Source of the DNA: JAOUJD01 sp963811265
GTDB taxonomy: Bacteria; Pseudomonadota; Gammaproteobacteria; Burkholderiales; Burkholderiaceae_F
Length of the DNA: 64,000 bases
Direction: 5' to 3'
NCBI GenBank assembly: GCA_963811265.1
Contig: CAWEQS010000026.1
Location: forward strand, 496,001 to 560,000
The position numbers and the translations under genes were made by a program. Shown in pieces: positions 59,324 through 64,000 of the stretch. Position 1 is the stretch's first letter, and each line of letters opens with the position of its first letter. The notes beneath the pieces were generated by a model. It was given only the letters and a program-made list of their open reading frames with translations, ran no database searches and was not told where the DNA came from.

Positions 59324-60523
59324 ATGAACGCCCCCGACGCCCGTCCCGCCAAGGTCTCGTTCAAGTGGGACGACCCGCTGCTTCTGGAGCAGCAACTGAC
59401 CGAGGACGAGCGCATGGTGCGCGATGCCGCCCGCGCCTACGCGCAGGACAAGCTGGCGCCGCGCGTGCTCGAGGCGTTCCGCCACGAGAAGACCGACCCG
59501 TCGATCTTCCGCGAGATGGGCGAGCTCGGCCTGCTGGGCGCGACGATTCCCGCCGAGTACGGCGGCGCGGGCCTCAACGCCGTGTGCTACGGGCTGATCG
59601 CGCGCGAGGTCGAGCGCGTCGACTCCGGCTACCGCTCGATGATGAGCGTGCAGAGCTCGCTCGTGATGTACCCCATCTACGCGTATGGGTCGGAGGCGCA
59701 GCGCCGCAAGTACCTGCCGAAGCTCGCGACCGGCGAGTGGATCGGCTGCTTCGGCCTGACCGAGCCGAACCACGGCTCCGATCCCGGCAGCATGGTCACG
59801 CGGGCGCACAAGGCCGACGGCGGCTTCCTGCTCAAGGGATCGAAGACGTGGATCAGCAACTCGCCGATCGCCGACGTGTTCGTCGTCTGGGCCAAGGACG
59901 ACGGCGGCGTGATCCGCGGCTACGTGCTCGAGAAAGGCATGAAGGGACTGACGGCGCCGGTGATCCACGGCAAGCTCGGCCTGCGCGCATCGATCACCGG
60001 CGAGATCGTGATGGACGACGTGTTCGTCCCCGCCGAGAACGAGCTGCCGAACGTCGAGGGCCTGAAGGGCCCGTTCGGCTGCCTCAACAGCGCGCGCTAC
60101 GGCATCGCGTGGGGCGCGCTCGGCGCCGCCGAGACCTGCTGGCACACCGCGCGGCAGTACGTGCTCGACCGCAACCAGTTCGGCCGCCCGCTCGCCGCGA
60201 ACCAGCTGATCCAGAAGAAGCTCGCCGACATGCAGACCGAGATCACGCTGGCGCTGCAGGGCTGCCTGCGGCTCGGCCGCATGAAGGACGAAGGCACGGC
60301 GTCGGTCGAGATCACCAGCATCATGAAGCGCAACTCGTGCGGCAAGGCGCTCGACGTCGCACGGCTCGCGCGCGACATGCTCGGCGGCAACGGCATCAGC
60401 GACGAGTACGGCGTCGCGCGCCACATGCTGAACCTCGAGGTGGTCAACACCTACGAAGGCACGCACGACATCCACGCGCTGATCCTCGGCCGCGCGCAGA
60501 CCGGCATCCAGGCGTTCTTCTAG
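59324..60523 (+). CDS. gcdH: Glutaryl-CoA dehydrogenase
   Basis: This FAD enzyme converts glutaryl-CoA to crotonyl-CoA with CO2 release, in lysine, tryptophan and aromatic degradation. The 399-residue protein has the acyl-CoA dehydrogenase motifs GCFGLTEPNHGSDPGSM and DRNQFGRPLAANQLIQKKLA, with the catalytic Glu in NTYEGTHDIHALILGRAQTG. ATG 59324 follows AAAGGAG. No LysR-type regulator or CoA-transferase, often found beside gcdH, is seen in this part of the window. The frame is intact. Confidence 0.95.
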   Translation: MNAPDARPAKVSFKWDDPLLLEQQLTEDERMVRDAARAYAQDKLAPRVLEAFRHEKTDPSIFREMGELGLLGATIPAEYGGAGLNAVCYGLIAREVERVDSGYRSMMSVQSSLVMYPIYAYGSEAQRRKYLPKLATGEWIGCFGLTEPNHGSDPGSMVTRAHKADGGFLLKGSKTWISNSPIADVFVVWAKDDGGVIRGYVLEKGMKGLTAPVIHGKLGLRASITGEIVMDDVFVPAENELPNVEGLKGPFGCLNSARYGIAWGALGAAETCWHTARQYVLDRNQFGRPLAANQLIQKKLADMQTEITLALQGCLRLGRMKDEGTASVEITSIMKRNSCGKALDVARLARDMLGGNGISDEYGVARHMLNLEVVNTYEGTHDIHALILGRAQTGIQAFF

Positions 60524-60578
60524 GCGTGCGGCTGCGCAGGCGCGTGGCGGGCCACTCATCCGCGCCACGGCACCCGGC

Positions 60579-61348
60579 ATGACGATCGAGTTCGTCGACG
60601 TCGGCGCCGAACGGCTCGAGGTGCTGCGCATCGCGCCCGAGCGGGCCGGCCCCGCGCTGGTGTTCCTGCACGAGGGACTCGGTTCGGTGGCCGGCTGGCG
60701 CGGCTTTCCGCGCGCGCTGTGCGACCGCCTCGGAGCGCCCGGCCTCGTCTACTCGCGCCGCGGCTACGGGCGCTCCACTCCGCTCGCCGAGTCGCGCGCC
60801 ACCGACTACCTGCACCGCGAAGCGTGGGACGTGCTGCCGGCGCTGCTCGAGCGCTGCGGCGTGCGGCGACCGCTGCTGGTCGGCCACAGCGACGGCGGCT
60901 CGATCGCGCTGCTGTACGCCGCGCGCTTCGATCCGCTCGCCATCGCGATCATGGCGCCGCACGTGTTCGTCGAGGACGTGACCATCGCCGGCATCGTGGA
61001 GGCGCGCGCCGCGTGGGAGCGGGGCAGGCTGAAGGAGCCGCTGGCCCGCGTGCACGACGATCCGGACGGCGCCTTCTTCGGCTGGAACGACGGCTGGCTG
61101 AACCCGGCGTTCCGCTGTGGAACATCGAAGCGGAGCTGCCGAAGATCCGCTGCCCGGTGCTCGCGATCCAGGGCTACGACGACCAGTACGGCACGATGGA
61201 GCAGCTCGACCGGATCGCGCGCGGCGCGCCGGACGGACGACGCTGCTGAAGCTCGAGAACTGCGGACATGCGCCGCAGCGCGACCAGCCGGAGGCGGTCA
61301 TGCAGGCGATCGCGGAGCTGTTCGACGAGACGCGGCGAGCGCACCTGA
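60579..61348 (+). CDS. Alpha/beta hydrolase (frameshifted)
   Basis: About 257 residues after repair. The oxyanion region is FLHEGLGSVAGWRGFPRALC, the nucleophile elbow GHSDGGSIALL has Ser as nucleophile, CPVLAIQGYDDQYGT holds the acid and NCGHAPQRDQP the His. Esterase or hydrolase of unknown substrate. Two breaks (near 61118 and 61238) each look like one missing base. The next frame runs through the terminator, so a third change leading to TGA 61346-61348 is likely; the end is therefore uncertain. Confidence 0.8.
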
Positions 61349-61359
61349 TCGACGTGCGA

Positions 61360-61396
61360 CCCGAAAGAAAACGGCGCCCGAAGGCGCCGTTCTTCG
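61360..61396. terminator. Bidirectional terminator between convergent genes
   Basis: A 9-bp stem AACGGCGCC (61370-61378) and GGCGCCGTT (61383-61391) with a CGAA tetraloop lies between the hydrolase and the SGNH gene. T-rich sequence follows on the minus strand (TTTTCTTTC) and a weaker TCTTCGTT on the plus strand. Confidence 0.75.
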
Positions 61397-61412
61397 TTCC
61401 CGTCCGGGACGA

Positions 61413-62378
61413 TCAGATCGGAAGCAGCTTCACCGCGCGCTGGTAGAGCAGGTTGCTGCGTCGTCGCGGTCGGGTGGAACGAGTCCCAGTAGAAGTACGT
61501 CGCCGCGGCGACGCGCACAGGGTCGGCGTCGGCAACAGGTCGTTGAAGCACGGCGTCCGTCACGTTCGTGTAGCCGAACGCCGCCGGGTTGGCCTGCGCT
61601 TCCGCCGTGAATGCCCCGACGTCGAGCAGGTACAGGTTCAGTCCGGGCGACGCGGCCCGGAGCGCGGCGACCTGCTGCGCCAGCGCGCCGTTGAACTGCA
61701 GCGACATCTGCGTGGCCCCCGCCGCCGCGACGGCGCCGAGCGGCCCGGGCCTTCGGCGTCTTGCCGACGTCAGTGCTGTTGACCACCAGGATGTGGCGCG
61801 CGCCGGAGGCGTACAGGCGGGTGATGATCCCGGCGACGTTCGTCACTGCCGCCGACCACGACCTGCGCCGGCGCGTTCGGATTCGTCGCCGACAGCGTCA
61901 ACGCGTCGACTGATGTCGTTGCCGAACGCGACGCCGTCGATGATGTACAGGTACTGCGGATTGGACTGGTAGTTCACCGACGCCAGGTACTGGTCGAGCT
62001 GGGCGACCAGGTTCGGAACGTTCTGCGTCGTGCCCGCGATCGGGCCGGTGCGCGCGCCGGCGTAAGCGAAGTTCGTGCCGCCCAAGCGCGACGGCGTCAT
62101 GCTCGCGCCGTAACGGGCGGCGAGCAGCTCGTTGACCAGCAGCCCGTTCGAGCACGCGCGGCGCGGCGTACGGAGGCGACGGCGGGCAGTAGTCCGCGGT
62201 GATGCAGGCTGCAGGCGTTGCCCGTTATCGGTGGTGCTGGTCCCGAAGCACATACACCTTCGAGAACAGCGGCGGCGCGGCCGGGGTGTCGTTTGAGCTG
62301 CCGCCGCAAGAGATCAGCAGCAGGGCCGCGGCGACGGCGGCGAACCACACGCGCTGTTCTCCGGATGGAGTCGAACAT
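61413..62378 (-). CDS. SGNH/GDSL-type esterase lipoprotein (heavily frameshifted)
   Basis: ATG 62378 follows GGAGAC. After an early one-base correction the N-terminus is a lipoprotein signal (VAAALLLISC). KVYVFG(T/D)STTDNG is the GDSL-type block I, GGTNFAYAGARTG block II/III, and YFYWDSFHPTATTQ the C-terminal D..H pair. The reading frame must be changed at least six times, but the blocks come in the correct order. Secreted lipase/esterase of the SGNH superfamily, substrate unknown. The apparent T in place of the Asp of GDS may itself be an error. Confidence 0.65.
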
Positions 62379-62517
62379 GGATGTCTCCCTGATTGTTTGG
62401 GATTGTTGGTTGGACGAGGGGCTGAATGCCGCGAAGATCATACTTCGCGCCGGCAATCAATGCCCTCGTCAACGTGCATGCGCGCGCCGCGGCGAGGCCG
62501 CAGCTCGCGGAGCCACC

Positions 62518-63513
62518 CTAGCGAGGACGACTTCCCGCCTGGGCGCGCCGCAGCCGGTCGTGAATCGCCGTCCACTCCGGACCGCTCGGCGGCGCTGAAA
62601 CCACGATGCGGTCGGCGGCGGCCTGGTCGAGCTCGTGCAGGTTCGCGTAGAGCTCCCTGGCGTACGCCACGGGGTCCTCGGGGGCGGCGATCTGCGACGG
62701 CCGGCTGTGCGCGCAGCGTCTGCAGGACCACGGCCGGCGCGAGCACCGCGACGCGCAGGTGGAACAGCGCCGCCAGCCGGCTGCCGAGCCGATCGACCGG
62801 CACGACCTCGAGCGGCGTGCGCGGCGCGTAGTGCCGTTCAAGTCGGCCCGGAGCGCGCGGTGCGTCGCCCCCGGCTCGGCCACGGGCACGCCCAGCACCT
62901 GTTCGAGGGCGAGGCGCGTGATCGAGCCCGGGCGCAGCAGCGTGGGCTGCGCGCCGGACAGGTCGACGATGGTGGACTCGATGCCGACCGGGCAGGCGCC
63001 GCCGTCGAGGATCAGGTCCACCGCGCCGGCCGGCTTCTCGCCGAGGTCCGCGCGCACGTGCTCCGCCGTGGTCGGGCTCAGGTGGCCGAAGCGGTTCGCG
63101 CTCGGCGCCGCCAGCGCGCCGCCGAAGGCCTGCAGCAGCGCGCGCGCCCACGGATGCGCGGGGCAGCGCAGGCCGACGGTGTCCTGCCCGCCGGTGACGA
63201 CGTCGAGCGCCCGCGGGCTGCGCTTCAGCACCAGCGTCAGCGGTCCGGGCCAGAAGGCGGCCGCGAGCGCGCGCGCCGAGTCGGGCACTTCGCGCGCCCA
63301 GTCGTCGATCGCGCTCGCGTCGGCGACGTGCACGATCACCGGATGGTCCGCCGGGCGGCCCTTCGCGGCGAAGATCGCGCGCACCGCGGCTTCGTTCGTC
63401 GCGTCGGCGGCAAGCCCGTAGACGGTCTCGGTCGGCACGGCGACGAGGCCGCCCCGCTTCAGCACCTCGACGGCCTGCGCGATGCGCGCGGAGTCGACGG
63501 CCGGCGCGTCCAC
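62518..63513 (-). CDS. L-threonylcarbamoyladenylate synthase, Sua5/TsaC type (frameshifted)
   Basis: This enzyme makes threonylcarbamoyl-AMP from threonine, bicarbonate and ATP for t6A37 in tRNAs reading ANN codons. GTG 63513 starts 1 bp after the purK stop. YrdC-domain motifs are present: PTETVYGLAADATNEAAV, KGRPADHPVIVHV, FWPGPLTLVLKRS and APSANRFGHLSPTTAEHV. It has the extra C-terminal Sua5 domain, about 330 residues in all. Two frame breaks (near 62840 and 62700) sit in that region. The activity is essential in most bacteria, so true inactivation is unlikely. Confidence 0.88.
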   Translation of the reverse strand: MDAPAVDSARIAQAVEVLKRGGLVAVPTETVYGLAADATNEAAVRAIFAAKGRPADHPVIVHVADASAIDDWAREVPDSARALAAAFWPGPLTLVLKRSPRALDVVTGGQDTVGLRCPAHPWARALLQAFGGALAAPSANRFGHLSPTTAEHVRADLGEKPAGAVDLILDGGACPVGIESTIVDLSGAQPTLLRPGSITRLALEQVLGVPVAEPGATHRALRADLNGTTRRARRSRSCRSIGSAAGWRRCSTCASRCSRRPWSCRRCAHSRPSQIAAPEDPVAYARELYANLHELDQAAADRIVVSAPPSGPEWTAIHDRLRRAQAGSRPR

Positions 63514-63514
63514 G

Positions 63515-64000
63515 TCAGCGCGCGCCTTCGATGCCGAGGACCGTCGCGACGCGGTTGGCGCGCGCGATGGCTTCGTCGAGCGTCGGCGCCACGCACGGTC
63601 ACGTGGCCCATCTTGCGGCCGCGCCGCGCCTCGCGTCTTGCCGTACAGGTGCAGCTTCGCGCCCGGCACGGCCACGACCGACGACCAGTCGGGCTCGCGC
63701 CGCGTCGCGCCGTCGTACCAGGCGTCGCCGAGGATGTTCAGCATCACCGACGGCATCGCCTGCGTGGTGTCGCCCAGCGGCAGGCCCGCCATCACGCGCG
63801 CCTGCTGCTCGAACTGGCTGGTGACGCAGGCGTCGATCGTGTAGTGGCCGGAGTTGTGCGGGCGCGGCGCGATCTCGTTCACCAGCAGCCGGCCGTCGGC
63901 GAGCACGAAGAACTCGACGCACAGCACGCCGACGTAGTTCATGCGCTCGGCGATCGTCACGGCGGCCGCGCGCGCGCGTCGCGCGAGGCGCGTCCTCGAT
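63515..64000 (-). CDS. purK: N5-carboxyaminoimidazole ribonucleotide synthase (5' part missing, frameshifted)
   Basis: Only the C-terminal 160 or so residues are present. The ATP-grasp motifs YVGVLCVEFFVLADGRLLVN and EIAPRPHNSGHYTIDAC are those of PurK, which turns AIR and bicarbonate into N5-CAIR in purine synthesis. Two frame breaks (near 63640 and 63595) interrupt LHLYGKTEARRGRKMGHVTV, and the protein ends IARANRVATVLGIEGAR at TGA 63515-63517. The gene runs off the right edge. It is closely linked to the downstream Sua5 gene. Confidence 0.9.

Overview
The window is GC-rich chromosomal DNA from a betaproteobacterium. I infer Burkholderiales or a near relative from high G/C at third codon positions, a recA-recX-DUF2889 gene order, a TctC/Bug-type periplasmic receptor, a glutaryl-CoA dehydrogenase, a kynBU pair and a lemA-ygcG cluster. 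Almost everything looks like core or common accessory chromosome. The clear exception is a small element of about 2.6 kb inserted in a tRNA-Lys gene at 4607-7224.

Layout. 1-2.1 kb: DUF2889 (partial), recX and recA on the minus strand, with two exact LexA-type operators upstream. 2.1-4.4 kb: an OmpR-type two-component pair. 4.5-7.2 kb: tRNA-Lys(UUU), then an element bounded by a 43-bp exact repeat of the tRNA 3' end, carrying one large GT-C-like membrane protein and no visible integrase. 7.4-9.3 kb: a small membrane protein and a lipoprotein with a von Willebrand A domain. 9.3-15.1 kb: an RND efflux operon (adaptor, pump, outer-membrane channel). 15.4-21.9 kb: cold shock protein, prolyl-4-hydroxylase-like enzyme, succinate-semialdehyde dehydrogenase, PPK2, EF-G-like GTPase and a small periplasmic protein. 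21.9-30.4 kb: pirin, TctC receptor, MnmC, EttA, an LTA-synthase-like sulfatase-fold membrane enzyme and a GDT1-type manganese/calcium transporter. 30.6-37.6 kb: RhlE, small acetyltransferase, ICMT-like methyltransferase, kinase-like protein, SDR-type protein, YpfJ peptidase and several small unknowns. 37.6-44.7 kb: a stress cluster with a P-type ATPase, two hemerythrins, a single-domain and a tandem universal stress protein, TcdA, a CRP/FNR-family regulator and a DUF2892 protein. 44.8-52.6 kb: EamA and MFS transporters, ChaC, PdxH, a NarL-type two-component pair, DUF72 and MsrA. 52.6-55.4 kb: lemA, ygcG, a second TPM-domain protein and a membrane protein. 55.5-64 kb: flavin reductase, acetyltransferase, kynBU, flavodoxin-like protein, gcdH, an alpha/beta hydrolase, an SGNH lipoprotein, Sua5 and PurK (partial).

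Two things tie genes together. First, the CRP/FNR-family regulator at 42.7 kb has the FNR-type recognition-helix pattern E..SR. A perfect TTGAC-N4-GTCAA inverted repeat sits in front of uspA, a variant with the same TGAC-N4-GTCA core sits in front of the DUF2892 gene, and a weaker copy precedes the hemerythrin pair. This suggests a local oxygen- or redox-responsive regulon. Second, many otherwise well-conserved genes are split by single-base frameshifts, nearly all explained by one extra base, including genes expected to be essential (Sua5/TsaC type). I read this as an error signature of the assembly, not as true gene decay. For such genes I give the span of the reconstructed gene and the approximate frameshift site.
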